Source: Casuarius casuarius
Lineage: Eukaryota > Chordata > Aves > Casuariiformes > Casuariidae
DNA: 64,000 nucleotides
Assembly: GCA_003342895.1 (NCBI GenBank)
Contig: PTFA01000024.1
Span: 4,645,505-4,709,504, forward strand
Direction of reading: 5' to 3'
This document shows, one piece after another, positions 24,901 to 36,039 of the stretch. The position numbers were made by a program, and so were the translations under genes. Under the pieces are notes generated by a model. It was not told the origin of the DNA. It searched no databases and saw only the letters and a program-made list of their open reading frames with translations. Numbering within the stretch: the stretch's first letter is position 1; every line of letters starts with the position of its first letter.

Positions 24901-25594
24901 ACCTTTCTATTTTACATTCTACAATTTTTGCCTATCTGCAGGCAGCCAAACTATTTTTCTATTTCTGTTAGAGATCCCCACTCCAGTTCCAATTACACAG
25001 TCATCCTCAATAACGCTGAGATTGAATCCTCTGCAGAACTAACAGTCATATTCAGATTCAGTACAATTTCTCTTACACGTGCACCAGTCATTCCAAAGCT
25101 CAGCAAGTCAGATGCATTTCAAACAATAATACAAACAGTGTTATCCATTCTGGTAATTTCAGAAATGGACTTGCATCTTGGACAAGAATGTATGTGCATT
25201 CAGTAGCTATTTTATTTTATACTGGGATTGAATTAAAGGGATTTTTTAAGGCAGCACATCCTGTCAGAACCCTTAGATTGTGAGATTCATGTCCTCCTAA
25301 AGACAATACTCCCTAAACATTCCCCAGCTTTGTAGACTGTACGTAGTACATAGGATCATGTATGTATACATTAAGAAATATTTCTGATGAATACATTTTT
25401 TACTTAACAAAAAGATGTTGGAACCGGTTTAAAATATTTCAGAACTTTCTCGAAAAGCCCTATTGGTTTTGCTTTGGTTTAAGAAGTGTTTTGATGTGAT
25501 TCTGTCTTGATCCAACATTAATCTGTGTTTTTCTGAGCTGTCAGGTTGCCTCGAAGGAGCTGTAGTTCACATTGTGCCTGTCCTCTGTTTTCAG
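21984..25594. other. AT-rich noncoding sequence
   Basis: No gene or transposon is recognised. Short open frames on both strands (for example 22227-22409, 23675-24672 and 24898-25206) show no domain. Confidence 0.5.
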
Positions 25595-25744
25595 CTCCTG
25601 GTCTTCCCTCCGCCAGCAACTGCCGTGCTCCCAGGGCCATCGGAAGCAAGGCGTCACTTCAGGGAAGAGCAAAAAGCAATGCAAGGGGAGAGCGCCCAGT
25701 GGACATCTTAGTCTATAAGAAAGATGGCAATACGGGGCATGCAG
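25595..25744 (+). other. exon-like segment, 49 open codons, GC-rich island in AT-rich DNA
   Basis: The acceptor TGCCTGTCCTCTGTTTTCAG ends at 25594 and the donor GCAG|GTGAAA follows 25744. The length is 150 nt, a multiple of three. One frame is open throughout (entered after one base from an upstream exon) and ends with one leftover base, so the exon would be phase-symmetric. The text includes basic and serine-rich parts (RAKSNARGERPVDILVYKKD), with no family recognised. The segment is clearly GC-richer than both flanks, as coding exons often are. Confidence 0.3.
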
Positions 25745-26642
25745 GTGAAATAAATACAGGTGGATATTGACTTAACTTAAAAGGTGCCTAATTAACTTGA
25801 CAAATTCAACTTTTTTCCACCGAGGATCTATTTTCTTTCCTAAAAAAAAATAATTTTAATGTAATTCAATATTTTTCCTGTAAAAGATTTCATCTTTTTC
25901 AAAGCTATATTTATAGATTTTTTTTTCCCCAGTGGAATCAAATTAGCCCTATATATCTCCTTGTTTTTGTGGCTGCTCCTGCAGGCCAGATTATTGGTTA
26001 ATTCCCAGTGAGGCTTCAAAATAAATACCTAGAACTCACCATTTTGGTAATTCAACTCTTTTGAAAGTGTAGCTCTCTGTGACTTACTTTTGTTTTAAAA
26101 CTGAGTGGTCTTTTGCAGTAGCTGCAGAGCAGCTGTAGTATCACTTCATAGCCTGGGGCAAAAGAATCCTATTCTCTTAAGCCTCTAAAAAACTACAGTA
26201 AATCAATGAGCATAGTGCCATACCAAAAATCAGCAGACACTAGACTCATAGTACAAGGGGAAAATGTACAGCAATACGAAGAGATAAGCTAAATAGGAAG
26301 TACAAATGTTTTCAAGCTTCATCTGCAATGAACTATTTCTTCCTGAGCTCTGTGAAAATATGTTTGTAAAGAACCATGCTTACGCTGCATGGTTATAGCA
26401 GGTCAATAAAACAGCATCCAAAACCAGAGGAAGAATTTCCACGTAATACAGGAAATATATACAATCACATTTAAACAGGTGTCTTAATTGCTTATCGACA
26501 GCAGCTTCTGAAACAGTAAAATATTGACATCTGGTCTGTGAAGAGAACTTTCCAAAATTAAATATATTTTAAATTACAGATAACTAAATTACAAAATAAA
26601 AAGATATTATCCTCACGTACTTTATAGAGTTTTTTGCATTTT

Positions 26643-26672
26643 ACATATATTTATATATATATATACGCATAT
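26643..26672. repeat. (AT)n simple repeat
   Basis: Interrupted TA dinucleotide tract. Confidence 0.8.
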
Positions 26673-27654
26673 TTAAAATGTGCTGGTGTTTATGACTCTA
26701 ATTGTAGAAAAGGTCTAAATTTTAACATTTGTTTCATCATTCATGGCAGGAATTATAAGTCAAAACCTTGAAAATGAAAAGCAAAGCAAACAATGTCTCA
26801 TCCGATGAGATATCAATAGTAATCCAAAAGACCTTCAAAAAAGATTTCTCAGATTTGCATGTTCTTCCTTCGCAGACACACAGACTCACTTTCGTGACAC
26901 AGCCTACATTAAAGAAATCACATACTCGCTTCGATTAAGTGTTGGAACGTAGCTATTTAGATGCTTTGGATATCACAGGTATGTGCGGAAGGCTGACAGA
27001 TACGGCAGAAAACCTTTGAGAGACTCAACTCCCCTTGGATCAGCAGCGGGCAGGCAAGTAGAGTACACCATGGCATATCTACAGTGGGACTAAATGTGAT
27101 TGTTTCTGTACCTCATTCAATTCCATTTTCCTGCGCTCAGGCAAAAGGACCATTAAACCTAAAGGAAGCTTCTTTACATTTTTAATGTTGGTCAAACTTA
27201 TAAAAATGCATTGTTTTGGCTACTTTGTCTGGATTTACTTAGGAAATGAGTATTAAAGACATTATGTGTACTCATAATACCAAAAATAGTTCATAGATTT
27301 TGTATACTTGAGGTCCTAGCAGTTGGTTCAGAGGTCCTGCCAAATAATGGAAGTGATGACCGGGAAAGAGGTGTTTGTTTTTCTCCTCAACATGTTGCAG
27401 ATACTATTAAATTAAATTTGCAGCTCCTTTTATACATGTTTTTCAGTTGGCAGCACAGACTTATAATAGCAGTCCTTAGCTCTCTGCCTATAGCATCTCC
27501 ATAGAATTCCATTTACTATAGTAAGATGTCAGCACAAACAGAATTACATGTAGAAATTGCCTAAATGGGAGTCTGTTTTTATTTCTGGATACAAATATTA
27601 AGTTTAAATGCAACTTACACCCAAAGTAAGACAGAGTCTTAGCAGTTAGCAGTT

Positions 27655-27680
27655 AAAAAAAAAAAAAGAAAAAAGAAAAG
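27655..27680. repeat. A-rich/GA-interrupted run
   Basis: A13 followed by GAAAAAAGAAAAG, a purine-only tract. I see no retroposon body that it would terminate. Confidence 0.8.
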
Positions 27681-28255
27681 AATTCCACTATGTGATCTTT
27701 AGCCTCGGTTATTTCAACTTAGTACGAGCTCTTTTTCAAATTAGGGAAATTCAATAAATGATTGATAATGACCACCATTACACAAAGTACCAAGCCCACT
27801 ATTAATGTACTGAACATGAATAAACAGATTGCTGATGAGATAGGCAGCAACTACAATACTGCCAATGACTGATTCCAAGTAATTCCTCTTTTTTTCCCCC
27901 ATAAGATACCCTGTGTTCTGAACAATTACATTTCTGCTAGCTTCGCAGCTTCAACACTGAGTTTTTTTCCCCCTCCATAAAAATGAACAGTGGTCTCTAG
28001 GCAACCCCTAGGACTGAGAGTTCCTCTATCATTCACCTCTATTACATTTTTCTCATCACGATACTTATTAATATTCAATATTCTCTTGTCTAATCAGATT
28101 TTGTTTTCACCAAATTCTAATTTATGCTACTAGGCTAGAAGTTTTCACTGTTTGCAATATTTCTCCTCTTTATTCAAAAATATTGCTGGTCTCTTAATTA
28201 TTATTAGAATACCATGCAGAAATTAGTTTGTTGTTATTAGCTTTCCCTTTGCCAG

Positions 28256-28302
28256 CTGGCTCATGAACTGGTTTTTGTTTTTAAAATCTGGCTCATGAAT
28301 TG
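28256..28302. repeat. local direct repeat, 15-bp unit, period 32
   Basis: CTGGCTCATGAACTG (28256-28270) recurs as CTGGCTCATGAATTG (28288-28302). The decamer AGAATACCAT also occurs on either side (about 28206 and 28311), so a larger local duplication may have decayed here. Confidence 0.6.
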
Positions 28303-30643
28303 CAACAAAAAGAATACCATCCATTGTGCTCTGTTAAGATTTTATGAAAATTAGTTTCTTCAATGGACATTTAAGCATGTGTCCTTCTGCTTTTAGTCTC
28401 AGAGTACTAAGCTGTGAAGTATATTGATATTAATAAGGCTATGGATATGTTTGCTGATTTCAAATCACACAGTTATGTACTGCTGAAAAAAAGGGGTTAG
28501 ACAGATGGCTTGACTGATAGGACACAAAGCAAAATTTCAGTTATTCATTAACTGTAATTACAACGTGGTGACACTACTGAAGGATAAGCAAGACACAAAA
28601 AGAACAGATTTTGTTTTCTGTAATGTCTCTCATAAGCAAAGCATTTCATCATGTTTAGAAGAAGTAATATGTGTGCACAAATGAAAACCATCACATTCAA
28701 AAAATTGCCTCTCTACAGCCTTGAAGACTGGACTTTCTTGTATTACGACAGGAAATTTCGTTCAAAACAAACTAAATATTCCACTAAATTCCACTCTTTC
28801 TTAAAAATGTAATGGATGTTGGACTTCTACAGCCATAAGATACAGCTATTTTTCTTTCAGTGAACACTGAATACATCCATTCCTTATTCCCTTTACCATA
28901 TTAAAAAAACACAAGGTAGAGGAAATACAGTATCTGTCCACTAAGCAAACACTCCTCTCTGGTTTTACACACCTTTTTATCCTCCTAAATTAGCATAATC
29001 AGAAAAAAGATTTAGAAGACATTCTGGGATAATGAATAAAAGTATATTTCTAGATACTTCTGCAGAGGAATCTTATTTTCTACAGTAAGTTTTGAAGCTT
29101 TTTGTTCTTATAAATACCAAGGGCAAGTCAGAAATTGAAATCTTCTTTCCAGCACAACAGATCTGCTGCCAAATCTGCATTCACTTCTCATGTCAGATTC
29201 CTACGGATATTAATGGTAATTTTGCAGGCAGAAGACAGAAGAGAGAGCTTTTACTTTACAGACTAGAAAAATACTCTACTTACCAAAGAAGGATGTTGTA
29301 TTTTCTCTGTACACCGTATCTACTCCATAAACAGCTGACTAAATTGAAATATGTTCAAATGAAAGAAAAATTAATGGAAAGTAACTCTTACGGGAATATT
29401 GTTTGAAATGGCCTGAACTTATGCCTTTTTGGTCTAGGGTGGGTTGATTAAAAGCTAGACAGTGAAGGCCATTGATTAGTAATGTGTAACTACTGCCAGC
29501 TAAATCATTTGGTCCATGTAATGAGCATGACACCTTCAATATATGTGCCAATATGAAAACAAGCCTATAATTAAAGCAATATTATACTGTACCATGTTAT
29601 TTATATTATTTAGAATTACATGATGCAACATAATTAGATAATATTTTCACAGAATTTAGCCCAATGGCTTCTAGTTTTCTCACAAAAGTATGGTCTTATG
29701 AAAATGAAGTTTTTTGATCAGATTGTAAACAGACAGTTTCAGCCTTCCTCTCTGCTTTTGACATCTGTCTGGCTCTTTTTACGCAATAAAATTGAAACTG
29801 GTAGTGAATCACATTAATGTGTGGTTGGTCATGGAACTGGCTCACCAAAGCACTTTAATGCACTGTAACTGATGTGAAAGTTGACTTATCTTACAACTTG
29901 TCTGCAGGAAAAGCTGGTCTCATGGTGCTGTCAAGAATAAAGCAATTGTTCGAGGAGTATTGTCTTACAACAACTCAAGACAGCACTTTTGTTTTTACAC
30001 TGCATTAAGATTTTATTCAAATGATGTTAGATCATACTTTTGTATGAAAACAAATACATTGCTCTGGCAGCCAAACCCACCTTGCATTGACCCTGGCTAG
30101 TTAAATATGAAATGACGTCCTTTCATCTGAAATTTAAAAAAACAAACCTTTGTCTGAAAAATGACTAACTCATAATATTATCCATGTTTGTAGTTAATAA
30201 AGTGCCTTCTGTGCAGGCATAAACAGTGTAAGTAATAATCCTACCTCATTATTCTCAATAGTTTTAGAAAAACATGCATTTGACAAGCATACTAATGCCT
30301 CCTGGAAAGCAGGTTTGGAGAACATACACTACTTAGCACAAAAATAGAGCTTCTCCAATTTTCCTTCTAAGCCGAAATCAGAATAAAAACAATCAGGCAG
30401 TTACAGATCACAGCAAGCAATTTGCATCAAAAATGTGCAGGAAAAAGAAGGAACCCAGATTTATTGACTGCTGCATTAGTATTTTTGCTTGTATCTTTTT
30501 CTCTTTTTTGAGAGAAAGTATAGGTAGAGCTGGCAAGTCACTAACAATTTACTTTGCAAAACTCTTAAGGACTCAGATCATTAGCACAACATCAACAAGT
30601 TACTGAGAGGACTTTGTTTTTAATGTGCAAGTCAGGGCAAAAA

Positions 30644-30670
30644 GTTTCTTCTTTTTTTAAAAGAAGAAAC
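30644..30670. repeat. perfect 12-bp inverted repeat, 3-nt loop
   Basis: GTTTCTTCTTTT (30644-30655), TTT, then AAAAGAAGAAAC (30659-30670). Each arm is a pure pyrimidine or purine tract apart from its end base. Confidence 0.9.
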
Positions 30671-31687
30671 ACTGTAGTAGTTAGACATCATCACAAAAGA
30701 CGTTGAGAATTGAGGAAACTATAAATCTTAACTGTAGCTATTTTTCCTGGTTCCAGAGAATTAACGTAACATAATATAAGAGTTCATAAGCACATATTTT
30801 ATTTAGGCTTTTTTTTTTTTAACCACATAAACTTTGTCTTTCTTGTGTCAAGCTTAGTAATGTCTTTCTCTCTGCAATTTTTTTCCTCCTTTGTACAGCT
30901 CACTTTGTTGAGCTATAAATTTGTACATCCTCCCAAGCATGGAAGTGCAAGCATTATAATACAAATATTTTCAAAAGGTAATACAAATATTTACCAAAGT
31001 AAACAAGTATTCCCATCTATATACAGACCTACCTTGAAGAGGCCACCTTAGAAACACAGTAGATGTGTGTCTCATTAGAGAAGCTCATGCTTAGTTAGAA
31101 AAGACACATCAAGAAGAATGAAAAACCAGAATCATGAGGCAATAGAAAATTAATGTAAAACTAGTATAACAGAAGATACTTTGGGAAAGTAAATTTGAGG
31201 AATGGGGGCACAGATTTAACAATAGAGAATAATCATGTGAGGAGGAAAGTTACTGATAAATTATCTAATTCTTCTGCAGCATTCTCTGCATTTTTACAGC
31301 ATACAGTTAGAAATGTCATAGCAGATAGAGAGAGGGCAAAAAGTAGACCCCTACTGTATTTAACTGAGTACAGACCATACAACTCTGTCCACTGGCAATG
31401 TTGCTTTATCAAAACAAGAAGTTAAATCTAGCCCAACAGTGTCTCATGAAAGTGTGCACCAAACCACAAACCGCTGAAGAGACCTTATTAATACATGCCA
31501 CCTTCTGAAACAGGGCTTCTGAAACTGTGCTGGAGAAGGTAACTCTAGTGAGAGTGCTGTGCTGTACAGTGCCTTAGGACAGAGCCCAGGAGCTTCCACT
31601 TCTCAGCAAGGAGGTTCTGAAGAAAGGTCAACGAAACGCCTTTGGCACGGAGCTAGATAGCACGGCTGTTTTCAGCACTGTCTGCAG

Positions 31688-31737
31688 GATCATTTTTCAC
31701 GATGCAGACTGCAAACACAGCGAAGCCACATGAACTG
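31688..31737 (+). other. weak exon-like segment
   Basis: The acceptor GTTTTCAGCACTGTCTGCAG ends at 31687 and the donor ACTG|GTAAGG follows 31737. The 50-nt segment lies in a slightly GC-richer pocket (31500-31790). No product is recognised. Confidence 0.15.
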
Positions 31738-31811
31738 GTAAGGTCTTTTGCAGATCATGCCACAAGTGCGTTAAAGTGCATGGGTGGTAGGTAAGGGTAC
31801 TTAAACTATAT

Positions 31812-31833
31812 ACAGACAGACAGAGACAGACAT
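31812..31833. repeat. (CAGA)n short repeat
   Basis: About five interrupted ACAG units. Confidence 0.7.
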
Positions 31834-32060
31834 ATATTGTATCAGACTGTCTATTTCAAAATTGGAAAGAAATTTTGATGCATTTATCAGAGCAAGAAAC
31901 ATAATTCCTTTAGCTTTTAATGGGACTCAGCACAAAGAGGGCCAAACAGATCAGGAGAGCTATGGCAAAAGGCATCATGTCTCTCTCTCTGATCCACAGA
32001 GACTCTTTAGGAAAAAAACAAAAGAAAAGTAACATCTATTGCTCTCTGTGTGGCCAACAG

Positions 32061-32115
32061 AAGGACCAAGAAATGTTGTGGGTGCAACCTCGATGGCACA
32101 GAAGAGATAGCAAAG
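32061..32115 (+). other. exon-like segment, 18 open codons
   Basis: The acceptor TATTGCTCTCTGTGTGGCC then AACAG ends at 32060 and the donor CAAAG|GTATGT follows 32115. The frame is open through the segment (KDQEMLWVQPRWHRRDSK) and belongs to a 74-codon ATG frame at 31920-32144. No domain is recognised. Confidence 0.2.
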
Positions 32116-32462
32116 GTATGTGCAAGGAAAGTGTGAGAAGTTAGACCAAATACCATAAGGAAAGCAGCTGTAATCACTTTCATTATGACTGCGATAATTT
32201 CTCTTATTCCATTTATCTAGCAGTTGATCAGCTGTCCTTTTTCACCTACAAATGTGCTGAGTATGCTGTAGGCACTGCAACAGACTTATGGTTCAATAAT
32301 ATTGATAGCATCTGTTTACCTAAACTGAAGTCTTAGTAACTGTGGGGTCAGTTCCTGTCCTCTTGCCACTACTGATCTGTAAGGTTAATAAAGGTAATAA
32401 ACAAATGGGTACTTCTGCTGCTTCCACCCAAAGGGAAAATCAAAGAAGTTCCAAAGTAGTTT
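32116..32462. other. noncoding sequence
   Basis: Nothing is recognised apart from a degenerate copy (about 32431-32460) of the tandem repeat that follows. Confidence 0.5.
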
Positions 32463-32534
32463 GGAAAAGATATTGAAAATCAAAGAATAAAATAGTATGG
32501 ATAAGATATTGAAAATCAAAGAATAAAACAGTAA
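32463..32534. repeat. 36-bp tandem duplication, two near-identical copies
   Basis: The unit (core AAGATATTGAAAATCAAAG, then AATAAAA) occurs at 32463-32498 and 32499-32534 with about three differences. A third, degenerate copy precedes them. The high identity of the two copies suggests a recent duplication. Confidence 0.85.
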
Positions 32535-34337
32535 CTTAGAACTATCCTGACCAACATATATCAACATAAAATACTATTGCACACACTTTAGCCTTTCATT
32601 CACCTCCTGAAATGCAGTTAATGTATGATTGTATTGACCATGTTCCTGAGACTTTCTCCTTCTAACGCAAACAAATTTAGAACAGAAATTGAAGCTTAGT
32701 ATCTGGCATTTCAGCTCTGGAATGAAAGCAGGATACTGAGGGAACAATATATTTAAGTGTTTTACAACTCCAGAACTTCCATTTAACCGCAATAAGTAAA
32801 AAATGAATAATTTCTCACTAGAGAGGGATTCTAACAGCCCTGAGCTGTTAGATACAAGGATATGTATAAAAAGCTAAAACTATTTCCAGTTTCTACACAA
32901 ATATTAAATGAATCATTTTTCAAGAACTCTTGAATACTCAAAGGCTAGTTATAAATTATAAGCTCATCTTCCAATGTTATCCAATTCATTTTTACTTTTC
33001 TTTACTTTAGAAATCCTGTGAATCTTTTCATGATGAACCCTTAGCAGATCCTTAGTTACAGCTAATTATTTTATCCACTTACAGTTAAGCTTTGCTCTTG
33101 TGTTTGCGTGATGCATCTTCCCGCCGAGATCTGGCCTCTATAAATGTGCAAATTTCCCACTGCATTTAACACTGAATATTTTTTTAAGAGAATGGCTTTA
33201 ATATTGATTTAAAAAGATATAGTAGTCATTTCCTAAAAATCTAACATAAATTTTACATTTCCAGCCTTTCTAAGGTTTCCTAGCTATTTTTTCAAGTCAT
33301 AGATAAAGCTTTTCAATTTTGATAAGGGAGAAAAAAGGAGGAAAAAGCAGTTACAACCAAGATGCACCAAAAACATTTTTTTTTTAGTTTTTTGTACCGA
33401 ATAGGATTCTGAAATGAAATTACAAGCCATCAAAATTTCCCAGCAATTCAACAACAGATTATTGATTTCTATTTGTTTAAATAAAAGTGCTGTGCTCAGC
33501 ACTTCTTTTAAAATACAGTAGAAATACAGTCAGTGATAGGGGAACACAGGCTTTAAATGTCCTTTCAATAAAAACTACCCATGAAAATTACATAAAGCCA
33601 TCACGTTATCAAAGGGAAAACTGACAGAAGAGCACAATGTGTTCAAAAGAAAAGAGAGCTTTAAACTATGATTACACTAAATTACCTGCTATGAATCTTT
33701 GGTTTTAGTAAAGATAGTAAATGTTATGAGAAAAATATGCTAAAAAGTCTTCCCTTTTTTGTTCTGTATAGGTGGGTTTATTATTTCAGCAATGCCTACA
33801 GGATATCCATGCACCTCTAAGTTCACATTCACTCGGCATCTCTGACTTCTTTAAATTCCCCTGAAATTTTTCCATCAAATTATGAGGCCAAGCAAACAAG
33901 GCAGCCTTGTATATTATTCTATGGAAGTACTGGCTAGATTTCAAAATTGACAATTTCTTTCTTCCCTCTAGAACTTTGATAATTTTTCACCTAGAAAATA
34001 TGCATTTGCACAAAACATTTTAGCAGCTACTTGACACTGAGGGTATCATTAAACATATTCTTTCCTTTCAAATGGGCAGGTGTTTGACTTGCACAAATCT
34101 AGTCTGGTTTTGTCCCTGAAACCTATGTATTTTTGATACCGTGACTGGTTAAAGATTATAGTTGTTTACCTATACTTCATAGGTATTCTGAATGATTAGA
34201 ATTCAGTTAAGAAAGTCTAATACCAGTGTGCAGATGGGATAAATGGTGGCAGTGGGATTGACTCAGGTTTCCCTGAATCCAAATGTACTGCGAGTACTTT
34301 CTAAAATATAGATACTCTCAAGGTTTTATCTCCTAAG
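32535..34337. other. AT-rich noncoding sequence
   Basis: No gene or transposon is recognised. The short minus-strand open frames at 32574-32792 and 33284-33502 have no domain. Confidence 0.5.
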
Positions 34338-34386
34338 GGGAATTATACTACCTACCTCAGAGGTATCCCTGAAGACACACTAGCAG
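34338..34386 (+). other. weak exon-like segment with near-consensus donor
   Basis: The donor GCAG|GTAAGTTG after 34386 is excellent. The best upstream acceptor is TTTTATCTCCTAAG ending at 34337, with a second AG at 34360. The segment is short and noncoding. Confidence 0.15.
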
Positions 34387-35929
34387 GTAAGTTGAAATGA
34401 AGATGTAGCCTTGAATCCTTTCCTGAAAAACACCACAAAACTGGCCTTCATGCCTCATTCATACTGCTTCCTGTTGGATGAACATGCTTTTCCCCCTTGG
34501 AGGTTCATGGTTTCAAGAAGCTCCAGAAAGAACAGCCGAGCTCTACGCCATACACCCAAAAAAAGGTTCAGCTTTGGGAAGCCATTCCATTTAACACATT
34601 TACTTGCAATCTGTAATGTGACTAGGCATTTTCTAGTTTACACAAGAAAATAAAAAATATCATTCATAGACCAGACCGATGAGGAAGCAGACATATCGAA
34701 GGGAAGGGACTGCATTGATAGATTACCTTATCACTTACCACTGGAGTGCATTTCCCAAGAGGCAGCATTAAACAGGGATCTTTAGACCCCTTAGCCTTCT
34801 CATAAGATTTGCACCTGACCCACATCCAAGGACATTTGATCAGACTGTGGATGACAAGCAGCCTACATAAAGGACAAGGCACACGTATGCCTGAAAGTTC
34901 CCAGTTTTGCAAGGATTTTTCCTCCCCCAAAAGCCAGCTAAAGAGAAACTGGCACTGAATGACCACTTACTTTCATTTCCCACTTCCCCTTTTTCCAGCT
35001 TTTTTAACAGTCTGGATTGCTCTACCTGCCAAATTCACCTTCCTGCCTATTAAAAAGTTTAGGAGGCTGTTCACAAAGGTCATTGAAGTTTTCTTGTTGA
35101 CAGGAAAGATTTTCCAGTTGGACCAGGACCAGTCCAGAAACCAGTGAGGATTTTTCCATCCTCATCAATCCTAGAGATACAGTTCTGTTAGAGTATAGGA
35201 ATGCGGATTTAACACTTAGTGCTTTGCAGAGGCATATTGAGATCATTAGACTTTGCGGCTGAGCTCTAAAGGCCTAATTTAGGCCTGTGAGTCCTTAACT
35301 AAAATGAGCTTGGGTTTCTGTTGGTAGATCTTGCCTCTGAAGCAGGAGCACAGATTTCAGTCTCCCCACACTAGACCCATTTAAAATACTAAATATGCTA
35401 AGCTAATAAAGCCACAGCCTGCTGTTTAAATCCTCATCTTTGTCTGCTTTCAGATCACCGGTGTCCAGACCAAAATTCAGAATTCTTATTTGGAGTCTAT
35501 CACAAACCAGTAATACTCTCTCAGATGACAGTTTCCTTTGCTACACAGTAGTTTACACATGACAGACTATTAGCAAATTGCTAATTTAAAGTGGCATGCT
35601 TTGGTAAGGAATGTGCTTTTGCTATAGAATTTGTGTAAGAGGCAGCATTTTCTGGAAAATAATTCTAAAGCACTTGTGTAATGTGAAAAACAGAAAGCAA
35701 ATCTGCATATTCTGCAAAACGGTGTAGATTATTCCTTCCAAGTTGCCAAGCAAAGGAAATAGATTAGCAAGCTGAATAGCTGGTAAACATCTTCATTTTG
35801 TAATAGTAATCAGCAAACCTATCTACTTTGTTCTCAAAATCAATAGCACTGAGCTCTCTGTTGCATAAAATCAGAAGAAAATCATCGTAATTAATAAGAC
35901 TTTTTTTAAAGCATGCAGCAAAACTGTAC
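34387..35929. other. noncoding sequence, slightly GC-richer at 34410-34960
   Basis: Two open frames (34411-34653 on +, 34664-34966 on -) have no recognised product. A perfect interrupted palindrome AGGCCTAA-T-TTAGGCCT lies at 35270-35286. Confidence 0.5.
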
Positions 35930-36039
35930 CTGTTCTTCTTTCTCCTTTAGAGTGTCCAATGTTGCAACAGTTGGGTAAAATGCCCACCATATTCACTGTC
36001 AGAATTTCTTGAAGCAAGAGTAAAAGATACATCTGCGAG
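35930..36039 (-). other. exon-like segment on the minus strand
   Basis: The minus-strand acceptor ATTCTTTTTAATTTGCAG leads into 36039 and the donor AACAG|GTACAG follows 35930. One frame is fully open through 36 codons and contains an ATG followed by a hydrophobic start (MYLLLLLQEIL) resembling a signal peptide. Another frame becomes coding-like after the CCC at about 35972 (PTVATLDTLKEKEEQ), which could indicate a 1-base frameshift or coincidence. No family is recognised. Confidence 0.2.

Larger units (their letters stand above)
25745..31687. other. long AT-rich noncoding stretch
   Basis: No gene is recognised. Simple repeats lie at 26643-26672 (AT) and 27655-27680 (A-rich). A 15-bp direct repeat occurs at 28256-28302. 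A perfect 12-bp hairpin lies at 30644-30670. The part at 29760-30150 has the unbiased, repeat-free look of conserved noncoding sequence, but I cannot test conservation. Confidence 0.5.
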
